This document shows, piece by piece, positions 26,698 to 34,850 of a DNA stretch of 64,000 nt (positions are counted from its first letter, which is position 1; each line of letters opens with the position of its first letter). The notes under the pieces are model-generated. The model made no database searches. It was not told where the DNA came from and saw only the letters and a list, made by a program, of their open reading frames with translations. Source of the stretch: Sedimenticola selenatireducens (GTDB lineage Bacteria; Pseudomonadota; Gammaproteobacteria; Chromatiales; Chromatiaceae); the NCBI RefSeq assembly GCF_007625115.1, contig NZ_VMNH01000004.1, forward strand, positions 248,001-312,000. Reading direction: 5' to 3'. A program made the translations under genes and the position numbers.

Positions 26698-27252
26698 TTA
26701 GTTACTCGATGGCTTAAAAATATAGGTTGGCTTGCCATCCAGACTCTGCTGATTCTTCTCTTCCCAGTAATCCCGAATGCCTGAATCACCCTTCTTCATG
26801 GTCCAGGCGGTAAGCTGATCCCGCTCACCGGCATAATCATAAAAAGGTACCGCCATTCCGCAGGAGGTTTGAACCAAGTCTATAGAGAGGTCAAAGATCT
26901 GCCGGGCACCAAGCATTGGATTAAACAAGGGGTATAGGCTCTGCCATTCCGCATCATATTGATGCACTACACGAGCCGCACCATAAAGCCTAAGGATCAT
27001 TGGATTTCCCTCAAAGGCACAAAACATCAGGGTCATGCGGGGTAGTTCGGCGACATGGGCCGCCGTCTCATTACCACTGCCGGTGACATTGAGCCAGAGT
27101 ACGCGTTGGCTATCTATCACGCGCAAAGAATCCATTCCTTTGGGAGAGACATTGACCCGGCCATCAGCTGCGGCAGTTCCCACAAAGAATATTTTCTGTC
27201 CCTGAATAAACTTGATCATTTTTTCTGGAATTGCACTGTATCGCTGGCCCAT
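26698..27252 (-). CDS. Pyridoxamine 5'-phosphate oxidase family protein
   Basis: A 184-residue protein with the PPOX-like split barrel: IKFIQGQKIFFVGTAAADGRVNVSPKGMDSLRV, then VLWLNVTGSGNETAAHVAELPRMTLMF and LRLYGAARVVH. These patterns belong to the family of FMN-binding flavoenzymes annotated as pyridoxamine 5'-phosphate oxidase family; true PNPOx activity is doubtful because the C-terminal PNPOx dimer motif is not seen. The ATG at 27252 is chosen since GGAG lies eight bases upstream, inside an upstream TTG-started extension. Divergent from nikR. Cytoplasmic. Confidence 0.85.
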   Translation of the reverse strand: MGQRYSAIPEKMIKFIQGQKIFFVGTAAADGRVNVSPKGMDSLRVIDSQRVLWLNVTGSGNETAAHVAELPRMTLMFCAFEGNPMILRLYGAARVVHQYDAEWQSLYPLFNPMLGARQIFDLSIDLVQTSCGMAVPFYDYAGERDQLTAWTMKKGDSGIRDYWEEKNQQSLDGKPTYIFKPSSN

Positions 27253-27374
27253 CACCCTCTCTCCCGAATCCAATCACAAAAACAGCTTCCGACATTAACG
27301 CAGGAATGTTTGCCCCACTACAAAACTCCTGCGATCATTCATGAATAGCATGCCGATGGTCAAGAGGAAGCACA

Positions 27375-27842
27375 ATGGAACGCATCACCATATCCCTGGA
27401 CGAGGAGCTGGTCAGCCAGTTCGAAGAGTTCCTGAAGCAGCGAAATTACAAGAACCGCTCAGAAGCGATACGGGACATGATCCGCGATACCCTGGAGGCC
27501 GACCGCATGGCGAAATCCGATGCCGGGCACTGCATTGGCACCCTCACCTATGTCTTCAACCACGAAGAGCGTGAGCTGGCCCGGCGACTAACCCATGCCC
27601 ATCATCATCACCATGATGTCTCTGTCTCCACCCTGCATGTCCATCTGGACCATGAAAACTGCCTGGAAACCGTTGTGGTCAATGGTTCTATTCGTGAGGT
27701 GAAAGAGTTTGCCAATGCAGTCATTACTCAACCGGGCGTGCGACATGGCAAGCTCAATCTGATCCCGGTGGAGGTGGAGCAGGAGCACCACCATCATGGC
27801 GGATCAGCCCATAAACACAGCCACACCCATCCGCAAACCTGA
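27375..27842 (+). CDS. nikR: Nickel-responsive transcriptional regulator NikR
   Basis: A 155-residue regulator. Residues 1-45 form a ribbon-helix-helix DNA-binding domain (MERITISLDEELVSQFEEFL then NRSEAIRDMIRDTLE). The rest is an ACT-like nickel-binding domain with the ligands in HHHHHDVSVSTLHVHLDHENCLE: conserved His/His/Cys positions. The C-terminus carries an extra His-rich tail (EQEHHHHGGSAHKHSHTHP) not needed for the fold and probably metal-binding. It is a nickel-dependent repressor and is first in line before the nickel transporter genes. AGAGGA lies just before the start. Confidence 0.95.
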   Translation: MERITISLDEELVSQFEEFLKQRNYKNRSEAIRDMIRDTLEADRMAKSDAGHCIGTLTYVFNHEERELARRLTHAHHHHHDVSVSTLHVHLDHENCLETVVVNGSIREVKEFANAVITQPGVRHGKLNLIPVEVEQEHHHHGGSAHKHSHTHPQT

Positions 27843-27876
27843 GTTTGCCACTATTTCCTACCCTTTCACTCCGATT

Positions 27877-27903
27877 GTATTACGAATTATTTTTTTGTAA
27901 TAT
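27877..27903. promoter_or_regulatory. Candidate NikR operator upstream of nikK
   Basis: GTATTAC, 13 bases, GTAATAT forms an almost perfect inverted repeat (one mismatch in seven) 59 bases before nikK. It resembles the GTGTTAC-N13/14-GTAACAC type of NikR motif reported for non-enteric bacteria, as far as I recall, and differs from the enteric GTATGA-N16-TCATAC type, which is not seen here. Confidence 0.5.
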
Positions 27904-27962
27904 TTCATAAAAATATCGGGGAGAAAAGCGCTAATCGTCCCGATCTCTGACCGGAGTCGTGG

Positions 27963-28745
27963 ATGCAAACCAAGCTCACCCCCTGGATAACCCTCCTGTT
28001 GACCTGGCTGCCAGGCCCCGCTACAGCACACTTTCAGACGCTGATTCCGTCGTTGGATATCGTCTCGCAAACGAGTGAGCACCAGGTAACACTGGATCTC
28101 GCCTTTACCCACCCGATGCAGCAAGGGCCCGTAATGGCGATGGGTAAGCCCCTGCAATTTGGCGTCATCGGGCCCAGTGGCCCGGAAGATCTCAAGGCCG
28201 AGCTGAAGCAAGTTGAACGGGAAGGCCAGCCGGTCTACCAGGCCAATTACCGCTTCACCCGTCCGGGTGATTACCTCTTCTATATAGAGCCAGCCCCCTA
28301 CTGGGAGCCTAGCGAAGGGGTGATGATCAAGCACTACACCAAAGTGGTTGTGGGGGCCTTTGCCGGCAAAACAGGCTGGGATAAGCTCGTCGGCTTCCCG
28401 GTAGAGATCGATCCCCTGGTGCGGCCCTATGGCCTCTGGACAGGCAACCTGTTTCAGGGCGTGGTGAAGCGATCAGGCAAACCCGTACCTTTTGCGGAAA
28501 TCGAAGTAGAGTGGCTGAATGACGGTACTATAATCCCGCCCTCCGATCCCTATATCACCCAGGTCATCAAGGCCGACGCCAACGGCACCTTCAGCTATGC
28601 CCTGCCCCGTTCCGGTTGGTGGGGCTTTGCCGCCCTGCTGGAAAGGGCTGAGACGGTAACAAACCCACTGGGTGAATCGGTACCGCTTGAACAGGGCGCG
28701 CTGATTTGGGTCTACGCCCGCGACATGACAGCGGAGAGGAGATAG
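27963..28745 (+). CDS. nikK: DUF4198 periplasmic protein of nickel transport (NikK)
   Basis: A 260-residue exported protein with a signal peptide (PWITLLLTWLPGPATA) whose mature N-terminus begins with HFQTLIPS. It matches the DUF4198 family: LDLAFTHPMQQGPVMAMGKP, RFTRPGDYLFYIEPAPYWEP and the C-terminal YALPRSGWWGFAALLER. In NikKLMQO transporters this protein is the extra periplasmic component, NikK, probably handing nickel to NikM. CGGAG lies six bases before the start. Its stop TAG is only four bases before the proposed start of nikM, so the two genes are translationally linked. Confidence 0.85.
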   Translation: MQTKLTPWITLLLTWLPGPATAHFQTLIPSLDIVSQTSEHQVTLDLAFTHPMQQGPVMAMGKPLQFGVIGPSGPEDLKAELKQVEREGQPVYQANYRFTRPGDYLFYIEPAPYWEPSEGVMIKHYTKVVVGAFAGKTGWDKLVGFPVEIDPLVRPYGLWTGNLFQGVVKRSGKPVPFAEIEVEWLNDGTIIPPSDPYITQVIKADANGTFSYALPRSGWWGFAALLERAETVTNPLGESVPLEQGALIWVYARDMTAERR

Positions 28746-28749
28746 GCCA

Positions 28750-29358
28750 ATCGCACACATACCTGATGGCGTACTCTCCGCACCGGTATTGATTAGCGGT
28801 GCACTGGTCTCCACTGCTCTACTGGTGGTCGCAACACGTCGCCTTGATTTTGAACGTATTCCGCAGGCCGCCGTCCTGGCCGCTGCCTTCTTTATCGCCT
28901 CACTGCTGAGTGTGCCGGTCGGTCCTTCCAGTGTGCATCTGATACTGAATGGACTGATGGGCATCATTCTGGGCTGGTCAGCCGTCCCCGCCATTCTGGT
29001 CGCCCTGGTTATGCAGGCGGTATTTTTTGGCTATGGTGGTCTGTTGGTACTGGGCGTGAACACCCTGAATATCGCTCTCCCCGCACTGATCTGCGGTCTA
29101 CTGTTCGCCCCGGCACTGCGCCAAGCCAACGGCAAGAACACACTCTATCTGGGTGCATTATGTGGTGGTCTGGGTGTGATTTTGACCGGTCTGATGGTGA
29201 GTCTGTCACTCGGATTGAGTGGGCCGGATTTTCTGCCGGCAGCCAAGATCATGCTGGCAACCTATACCCCTCTGGTACTGGCTGAAGCGGCCGTGACCGG
29301 TTTTACATTGGCCTTTATTATCAAGGTGGCACCGGAGTTGATCCGGGTTCAGGAGTAA
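28750..29358 (+). CDS. nikM: Nickel-specific ECF transporter S-component (CbiM/NikM-like) with apparent ATC start
   Basis: About 202 residues with six or seven hydrophobic segments, matching CbiM/NikM: the N-terminal (I/M)AHIPDGVLSAPVLI, the second conserved region VGPSSVHLILNGLMG, and GYGGLLVLGVNTLNIALPAL. Family members bind the metal with the N-terminal His and the later His of VHLILNG. The first conserved residues (AHIPDG) are in frame only from codon 28750, which is ATC; no ATG, GTG or TTG precedes them in frame, and the frame has a stop at 28726. The first conventional start, TTG 28789, would remove AHIPDG. AGGAG is eight bases before the ATC. I therefore read it as an AUC start or a mutated ATG. 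Confidence 0.85.
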   Translation: MAHIPDGVLSAPVLISGALVSTALLVVATRRLDFERIPQAAVLAAAFFIASLLSVPVGPSSVHLILNGLMGIILGWSAVPAILVALVMQAVFFGYGGLLVLGVNTLNIALPALICGLLFAPALRQANGKNTLYLGALCGGLGVILTGLMVSLSLGLSGPDFLPAAKIMLATYTPLVLAEAAVTGFTLAFIIKVAPELIRVQE

Positions 29359-29364
29359 CCACGC

Positions 29365-29928
29365 ATGCACAACCTACGCTGGCTTGGCCTCACCTTACTC
29401 CTGCTGCATGCAACGGCTGAGGCACACCTGTTCAAGGTATTCGCCTATGCTGAAGGCAACACCATTCACGGCTCGGTCTATTTTGCCGGGGGTAATGCGG
29501 TTGAGAATGCCGAGATCACTGTTAAAGGTAAGGCCAGCGACAAACCAGTCAGCCTTACAAGTAACCGCAAAGGCGAATTTCAATATTCCGCTACTACACC
29601 AGATGATTACCTGATACAGGCCAACACCGGCGATGGCCATCAAGCCGAGTGGTTGATCAAAGCAGAGGCATTCAGTCCGACCGCCACAACAGCAAACCCC
29701 ACTACGCCGGCATCTTCCGATTCACACTCAAAGCGTTTTGAAAAATCAGATCAACAACTCGCCTCCCTGGTAGAACAGGCCGTTGCAAAGCAGATCGGCC
29801 CACTGCGTGAGTCGCTACAACGCAATCATGATCGCGCCCGATTCAGCGACATTCTGGGGGGTATCGGTTTTATATTTGGTATCGCAGGCATTGCGCTCTG
29901 GTGGCGCAGTAAACAGGCTAACCGGTAA
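29365..29928 (+). CDS. nikL: Nickel transport accessory membrane protein (NikL-like)
   Basis: A 187-residue protein: signal peptide ending HATAEAHLFKVF, a beta-rich domain with NTIHGSVYFAGGNAVENAEITV and GEFQYSATTPDDYLIQA like a carboxypeptidase-regulatory fold, a low-complexity linker with DSHSKRFEKSDQQ, a short helix and one C-terminal membrane helix (GGIGFIFGIAGIALWW). In NikKLMQO systems this is the NikL component, probably attached to the membrane next to NikM. AGGAG is nine bases upstream of the ATG. Six bases separate nikM and nikL. The name relies on domain order and neighbourhood. Confidence 0.75.
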   Translation: MHNLRWLGLTLLLLHATAEAHLFKVFAYAEGNTIHGSVYFAGGNAVENAEITVKGKASDKPVSLTSNRKGEFQYSATTPDDYLIQANTGDGHQAEWLIKAEAFSPTATTANPTTPASSDSHSKRFEKSDQQLASLVEQAVAKQIGPLRESLQRNHDRARFSDILGGIGFIFGIAGIALWWRSKQANR

Positions 29929-30686
29929 TGCAGTTAACGGTAACGGATGATCACACCCGGTCGGGTTGGCTTGATCAATTCGATCCACGCCTGCGCTTGC
30001 TTACCGCCCTGCTGTTCGCCCTGACCACCGTTTCACTGCAACAGACACCCTTGCTGCTCCTGGTACTCGCCGCTTCACTATTATCTGCACTCTTTACCGG
30101 TCTCACGGGTTCCCTTTTATTAAAGCGTCTTCTGGCCATGGAAGGGTTCATGATCCTCCTGTTGATCATGCTGCCCTTTTCCGTACCGGGTGATAGCCTC
30201 TTCACACTGGGCTCCTTCAGTGCCAGCACACAAGGCCTTGAGCGGGTATTACAGATTGTGCTCAAGGCCAACGCCATTGTCATTATGCTGATGACTCTTA
30301 TCGGTACACTTGAACCGGTTGTGCTGGGCCATGCACTGGGACAACTGCGCCTCCCTGAAAAACTGATTCATCTGTTTCTATTTACCGTGCGTTATATCGG
30401 CGTGCTGTTCGATGAGTATCAACGGCTACGTATGGCCATGCGTGCACGCGCCTTTGTCGCGGGTAGCAATCGTCACACCTGGCGCAGTTTTGGTTGGTTG
30501 ATTGGCATGTTGCTGGTACGCAGCCTGGAACGCTCCCAGCGCATTCTGGCCGCGATGAAGTGTCGCGGATTTAATGGCAGGCTCTACCTTATCACCACGG
30601 AACACTGGCAACGACGTGATAGCGTCATCCTGTCGATACTCAGCCTCTTCTTTCTGCTGCTTCTTCTATCGGATCATCTGCTATGA
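29928..30686 (+). CDS. nikQ: ECF transporter T-component (CbiQ/NikQ-like)
   Basis: A 252-residue integral membrane protein with five or six hydrophobic segments. Characteristic motifs are FDPRLRLLTALLFALTT near the N-terminus and the coupling-helix signatures MRARAFV and AAMKCRGFNGR (two Ala-Arg-Gly-type motifs that touch the ATPase). It connects the S-component with the ATPase in nickel uptake. The start overlaps the nikL stop by one base (TAATG) and its end overlaps nikO by four. Confidence 0.9.
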   Translation: MQLTVTDDHTRSGWLDQFDPRLRLLTALLFALTTVSLQQTPLLLLVLAASLLSALFTGLTGSLLLKRLLAMEGFMILLLIMLPFSVPGDSLFTLGSFSASTQGLERVLQIVLKANAIVIMLMTLIGTLEPVVLGHALGQLRLPEKLIHLFLFTVRYIGVLFDEYQRLRMAMRARAFVAGSNRHTWRSFGWLIGMLLVRSLERSQRILAAMKCRGFNGRLYLITTEHWQRRDSVILSILSLFFLLLLLSDHLL

Positions 30687-31471
30687 ACGCTCCCCTCATT
30701 ACGCTAGAGAATATCGGCTTTGACTACCCCACTCACCCGGTGCTGTCGAATGTCAACTTCACCCTGAATGCCGGTGAACGTGTGGCGCTGTTAGGTGAGA
30801 ACGGTGCGGGTAAATCCACGCTACTGCAAATCATCGTGGGTTTGCACAAAACCACCACCGGCAACATCGTGGCCTTTGGTCAGCCACGTCAAAGCGAAAC
30901 CGACTTTCGTGAGGTGAGAGCCAAGGCAGGCCTGCTGTTTCAAGATGCGGAGGATCAACTCTTCTGTCCGACCGTTTTAGAAGATGTCATGTTTGGTCCA
31001 CTCAACCTGGGCAAAGACGAAACCGAAGCCAAGGCCATTGCAGAAGAGACACTTCAATCACTCGGCATGGCGCAATACGCCCAGCGCATTACCCATAAAC
31101 TTTCGGGTGGTGAAAAACGAATGATCTCACTGGCCACTGTACTGGCCATGCAACCGGAAGTGCTGTTAATGGATGAACCCACCAATGGCTTGGATGAAAA
31201 GGCCGAAAAGCGCCTGCTGGATCATCTCGAAACACTCCCACTCGCCATGATCTTTGTTTCACACGATAGAAAACTGGTCGAACGACTCTCTACCCGCGCC
31301 GTCATGATCCAGGATGGCACCTTGGTAGAAGGGGTGATGCACAGCCACCCTCATGTCCATACCCATTCGCACATGCATATACATGCGGCGGGTCTGGATG
31401 CGGGACATGAGCATGACTCTAATACACCGCAACATAATCATAGCCATGGAGAGACGGCAGTGAGGGATTGA
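30683..31471 (+). CDS. nikO: ECF transporter ATPase (CbiO/NikO-like) with His-rich tail
   Basis: A 262-residue ABC ATPase: Walker A GENGAGKST at about residue 38, Q-loop LFQDAEDQLF with the ECF-type ATPase pattern, signature LSGGEKRMISLA, Walker B VLLMDEPTNGLD, H-loop FVSHD. After the ATPase core, residues about 220-258 are a His-rich extension (HSHPHVHTHSHMHIHAAG and HEHDSN, HNHSHGE), unusual for the ATPase and probably able to bind nickel. It powers nickel uptake and is the last gene of the cluster. Confidence 0.93.
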   Translation: MNAPLITLENIGFDYPTHPVLSNVNFTLNAGERVALLGENGAGKSTLLQIIVGLHKTTTGNIVAFGQPRQSETDFREVRAKAGLLFQDAEDQLFCPTVLEDVMFGPLNLGKDETEAKAIAEETLQSLGMAQYAQRITHKLSGGEKRMISLATVLAMQPEVLLMDEPTNGLDEKAEKRLLDHLETLPLAMIFVSHDRKLVERLSTRAVMIQDGTLVEGVMHSHPHVHTHSHMHIHAAGLDAGHEHDSNTPQHNHSHGETAVRD

Positions 31472-31856
31472 GGAGGAGGTTCACTCTGAACCCATTGTGC
31501 CTCTGAGAGGCTTGGGCGAGCCAAGATTGCACTACAAAATGAATACATGATACCTTTAGGACGTTGCACTAGAACTCCATGAATAATTTTAATTGCATTA
31601 CTTAAGACTCAAAAATGATTAAGACAGGATGTCCGTATCAGGAAAACCTCGTGAGCTTATTGCAGATACCTGCTTTACGATCAATAAAGCCTGACACTTC
31701 CGATTTATACACCGTAGGTTGGGCTGAGCGCAGCGAAGCCCAACATTTTTGGAATATTTGTTAGGCTTCGTTGCACTTACCCCAACCCACTTGCTTCAAT
31801 CATAGAATCTAATAAATTCAGACTGAACCTCATTAACGTAATATAACGAGATATTT
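31472..31856. other. Intergenic region with a GTTGGGCT repeat hairpin
   Basis: No gene was seen in these 385 bases. They contain one repeat hairpin, GTTGGGCT (31718-31725) and AGCCCAAC (31737-31744) followed by a T-run, of the kind found repeatedly in gammaproteobacterial genomes near gene ends. It could act as a terminator-like structure, but its form also matches a dispersed repeat. Confidence 0.55.
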
Positions 31857-32711
31857 ATGCGTGCTCTTATCATACATAAGTTTGTCTTGCTACTAATTCT
31901 CAGCACTCCACTCTGTTTTTCCTCTCAATCATTAGCTCAAACGCTAAAAGAAAAAATGATTATTGATTTATCAATCGGAACAGATTCTCCATGGACAATC
32001 TTAGAACTGCTGGCTAATAACACAACATTAGACATACCAGCTCGCTCCTTGCGTGAACATGACTATCAGAGAGTCCTTACGGAATTTTTAAAACTACATA
32101 ATGAATACTATTCATCAGATAAAAAACAACTTTCTAAAGAATATGATGGGGAATTAGAATATCGTTTAAACATTATGTTTATAAGAGTACGTATGCTTTC
32201 TGATCCTTTGATTTCTGGTTACTGCTCTGATATTCCATTAGATTTAGATACAGCAAAAAACTCCCTTGGGGACTGGAAAATTGTAAAAGACAAATATGGG
32301 AGATCAATAAAACCAAGCAGCAACCATCATTGGAATCTTTTCAGGTATTATTCATCTGGCTGCACTGGGAAAAAAGATTTCGCTATTGCCAGAAAAGTCC
32401 TATTTGATATTTCAGACCTTTCGCTAGATGTAAGCAACAGCAAATCACAGAGCGAACTCAGGGCAGAAATTCGCCATTGCGAGGCAGAATTATGGGCGAG
32501 ACATGGTATTGGCGGCCCAACTAGTGAAGTGAAAGCTCAAGAGTTTTCTAGGCGATTTACAAAGAACGCATGGTTTCAAAATACAGAGGACACCCCAGAA
32601 GAACGGCAAAAAATCCTCAAACGACCTGAATATCAGCACGCTATAAAAAATAATTTCGGGTGCCCTAAAAGAACCAATATAGATCCTCGTAATCCATGGG
32701 AGGACTTATAA
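31857..32711 (+). CDS. Hypothetical secreted protein, A+T-rich
   Basis: A 284-residue exported protein: signal peptide MRALIIHKFVLLLILSTPLC and following SQSLAQ, then a mixed helical, polar mature part with four or five Cys (GYCSDIP, GCTGKKD, RHCEAE, FGCPKR) and no domain I recognise. The coding bases are clearly richer in A and T than those of the flanking genes by eye. It lies in isolation between the nickel cluster with its repeat hairpin and the DMT exporter, with an IS630 element 1 kb further on. This context suggests acquisition by transfer. Confidence 0.6.
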   Translation: MRALIIHKFVLLLILSTPLCFSSQSLAQTLKEKMIIDLSIGTDSPWTILELLANNTTLDIPARSLREHDYQRVLTEFLKLHNEYYSSDKKQLSKEYDGELEYRLNIMFIRVRMLSDPLISGYCSDIPLDLDTAKNSLGDWKIVKDKYGRSIKPSSNHHWNLFRYYSSGCTGKKDFAIARKVLFDISDLSLDVSNSKSQSELRAEIRHCEAELWARHGIGGPTSEVKAQEFSRRFTKNAWFQNTEDTPEERQKILKRPEYQHAIKNNFGCPKRTNIDPRNPWEDL

Positions 32712-32783
32712 CATCGATCAATGGATAATTGGGATTAGAGTGAAAACTCTAAATACCCCCCAAACACTGCAAACACTCTTATT

Positions 32784-33677
32784 CTAGGGTGCCTTATTCG
32801 TCTTTTCCCGAAACAGCACCCGAGGAGAAAAGCCAGTAACCAAGGCCGTACCCACAATAACCAGAAACGCACCTACCAAGGTATACCAACCAACCACCTC
32901 ATCCAGAAACAGTGTACCGAACAACACACCAAACAGTGGAACCAGAAAGGTGACAGTGAGTGCAGAGGTCGAACCAATATCGGCAATCAGGCGAAAGTAG
33001 AGCAGATAGGCAATACCGCTGCAGAGCACACCCAGCGCAACGACTGACAACACAACGCCGCCGCTGGGTGCTTGATTGACAGGAAAGAACGGCACCAACG
33101 GCAGGATGATCAGCGTTGCCGCCCACATGCTGCCGTGGGCATTGGCAAACGGGCCAATAGATGGAATGGACCGGGTATACACACTGGTGATGCCGTAACA
33201 GAACGACGCCCCCAATGCCGCCACAATGGCTATGTCTGCACCCGGCAGCAGAGAGAGTCTATCGAAGCCCACCAGCAGCATCACACCAACCACCCCACTG
33301 AGCAGCCCCATAACTGCCTTCCCCGATAACAGGGTTCTGGTCCAGAGCGCACCGATGATCGCCCCCCAGATCGGAGCAGTTGCATTCAATATCGAGAGCA
33401 GTGACGCTGAGAGCGTCTGCGCCGCATAGGCAAACAGCAGAAAGGGCAGCGCCGAATTGAACAGACCCAACACCAGGTAGTGTTTCCAATGGGCCTTCAG
33501 CGCCATACTCTTTTTCAGGAACAATGCCACAGCCAACAGAAACAGCGCGGCGAGCCCGACACGAAAGACAATCAGCATCACGGGCCCCAGAACCGGCGCC
33601 CCTATCCGCATGAACAGGAATGAACCGCCCCAGATGGCTGAAAGTAACAGAAGACGACTCAGACTGGCGGCACTCAT
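32784..33677 (-). CDS. EamA/DMT-family transporter
   Basis: A 297-residue protein with ten hydrophobic segments in two homologous halves, as in the drug/metabolite transporter EamA family. Marks are LSAIWGGSFLFMRIG at the first helix and, in the second half, VVALGVLCSGIAYLLYFRLI followed by LTVTFLVPLFGVLFGTLFLDEVVGW. Such proteins often export amino acids, metabolites or drugs; the substrate is unknown. The gene is monocistronic and convergent with the preceding hypothetical gene. Confidence 0.9.
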   Translation of the reverse strand: MSAASLSRLLLLSAIWGGSFLFMRIGAPVLGPVMLIVFRVGLAALFLLAVALFLKKSMALKAHWKHYLVLGLFNSALPFLLFAYAAQTLSASLLSILNATAPIWGAIIGALWTRTLLSGKAVMGLLSGVVGVMLLVGFDRLSLLPGADIAIVAALGASFCYGITSVYTRSIPSIGPFANAHGSMWAATLIILPLVPFFPVNQAPSGGVVLSVVALGVLCSGIAYLLYFRLIADIGSTSALTVTFLVPLFGVLFGTLFLDEVVGWYTLVGAFLVIVGTALVTGFSPRVLFREKTNKAP

Positions 33678-33755
33678 TCCCTCACCTTAATGAAATTCAT
33701 TGACTTGATGCTGTAGTCTTAAGTAATCCCCTGTCAAAAGCCACCCGGTTCTTGC

Positions 33756-34850
33756 TATTAACCCGGCAACCAACAACATCTGTCATGCAGCGTAACTGAT
33801 CTTCTTGTGCTTGAAATACTTCGCCACCCGCTGCGGTTTTTTCTGCAACATGCGCATGTGTGAGATCACTTTCTTCTTGAGCTGTTCTTTACTCCGCGCC
33901 GGCTTACCACTGTGCACCCCCGCCTTAAGGTCGCAGTTCAGATATTCATCCGGATTCAGTTCGGGTGAGTATGACGGTAAGTAGAACACCTCGATTTCCT
34001 CTTCATGCAATTTCAACCATGCCTTAAACACCTTGGCATGGTGGACTCGCAAGTTGTCCAGTATCAGATAGACCTTTCGACCTGCTGATTTGATGAGGCG
34101 TTTGCAGAAGTCCACCAGGATATCGGCATTCATCGTGCCTTCGAATACACGGAACCGTACCTTGCCTTGGTTGGTGACGGCTGAAATCATGTTTGTCGAT
34201 ACACGCTTAGCGTTTAGCCTCACAATCGGCGTTTTTCCCTTGGGTGCGTAACCCCGTTCATGCTGGCTGTCGTTGCGCATGCCGGTTTCATCGCCCCAGT
34301 AAATCTCGGCCTTTTCGTTCTTTGCTTGTGCTTTGATTGCCGGATACTCTTTTTCCAGCCAACGCTGAACGGCCTTGGGGTTTTGTTCATAAGCACGTTT
34401 GACCGGTTTCTGCGGTGTAAAGCCCCAACGCTTCAGGTACTCACCCACGGTGCGAATCGGCATATCGATTCCGGCTTCTTGACGGATCAATTCCATCACC
34501 GCCTTTCGAGTCCATAAAACGTAATCCAGCTTTAACTGATCCGGTTGTTTATCCTTGATCAGCCCCTGTATGTGCTTTTCCTGCTCTGAAGTTAGGTGCC
34601 GCCCATCTCCAGACTTGCGGCCACCTCGATTCACTTCGAGTTTCTTGGCATCAAGCTTCAGCCAGCGACCGACCGTATCTGCATGAACACCCACGATTTC
34701 ACCAATCTCCGCCCGGGTCATACCACGCTTTCGAAGTCGATGTGCCTGTCGGCGCTTTTCCTCGAGTACTTCACGAGGTAGCTTTCTTGCGTCAATAATC
34801 TCTTCCATAGGCAGAGATTATATCAGGTATCCTTTATTGCCGGGTTAATA
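33756..34850. mobile_element. IS630-family insertion sequence with terminal inverted repeats
   Basis: The transposase gene is flanked by TATTAACCCGGCAA (33756-33769) and its exact complement TTGCCGGGTTAATA (34837-34850). Read with the TA dinucleotides as target duplication, the element is 33758-34848, about 1.09 kb, with 12-bp perfect inverted repeats. IS630/Tc1-type elements insert at TA, so the end structure agrees with the family. It lies between the DMT exporter and MscK-type genes without interrupting either. Confidence 0.88.
33783..34808 (-). CDS. IS630-family transposase
   Basis: A 341-residue intact transposase. It starts with a helix-turn-helix (KRGMTRAEIGEIVGVHADTVGRWLK), then a second HTH-like region, and a DDE catalytic core: the first Asp in IYWGDETGM, the second in VYLILDNLRVHHAK, and the Glu in PSYSPELNPDEYL. 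All three catalytic residues are present and there is no frameshift, so the protein could be active. It cuts and joins the element's ends at TA sites. Confidence 0.95.
   Translation of the reverse strand: MEEIIDARKLPREVLEEKRRQAHRLRKRGMTRAEIGEIVGVHADTVGRWLKLDAKKLEVNRGGRKSGDGRHLTSEQEKHIQGLIKDKQPDQLKLDYVLWTRKAVMELIRQEAGIDMPIRTVGEYLKRWGFTPQKPVKRAYEQNPKAVQRWLEKEYPAIKAQAKNEKAEIYWGDETGMRNDSQHERGYAPKGKTPIVRLNAKRVSTNMISAVTNQGKVRFRVFEGTMNADILVDFCKRLIKSAGRKVYLILDNLRVHHAKVFKAWLKLHEEEIEVFYLPSYSPELNPDEYLNCDLKAGVHSGKPARSKEQLKKKVISHMRMLQKKPQRVAKYFKHKKISYAA

Noticed and set aside
27280-27374. Enteric-type NikR box (GTATGA-N16-TCATAC) in front of nikR
   Set aside because: No match was found; only the N13-type site at 27877 remains.
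27341-27574. Plus-strand frame overlapping nikR
   Set aside because: It is an out-of-frame shadow of nikR, which has full domain support.
28789-29358. Start of nikM at TTG 28789
   Set aside because: It would remove the conserved AHIPDGVLS segment; it is also poorly supported by a ribosome-binding site.
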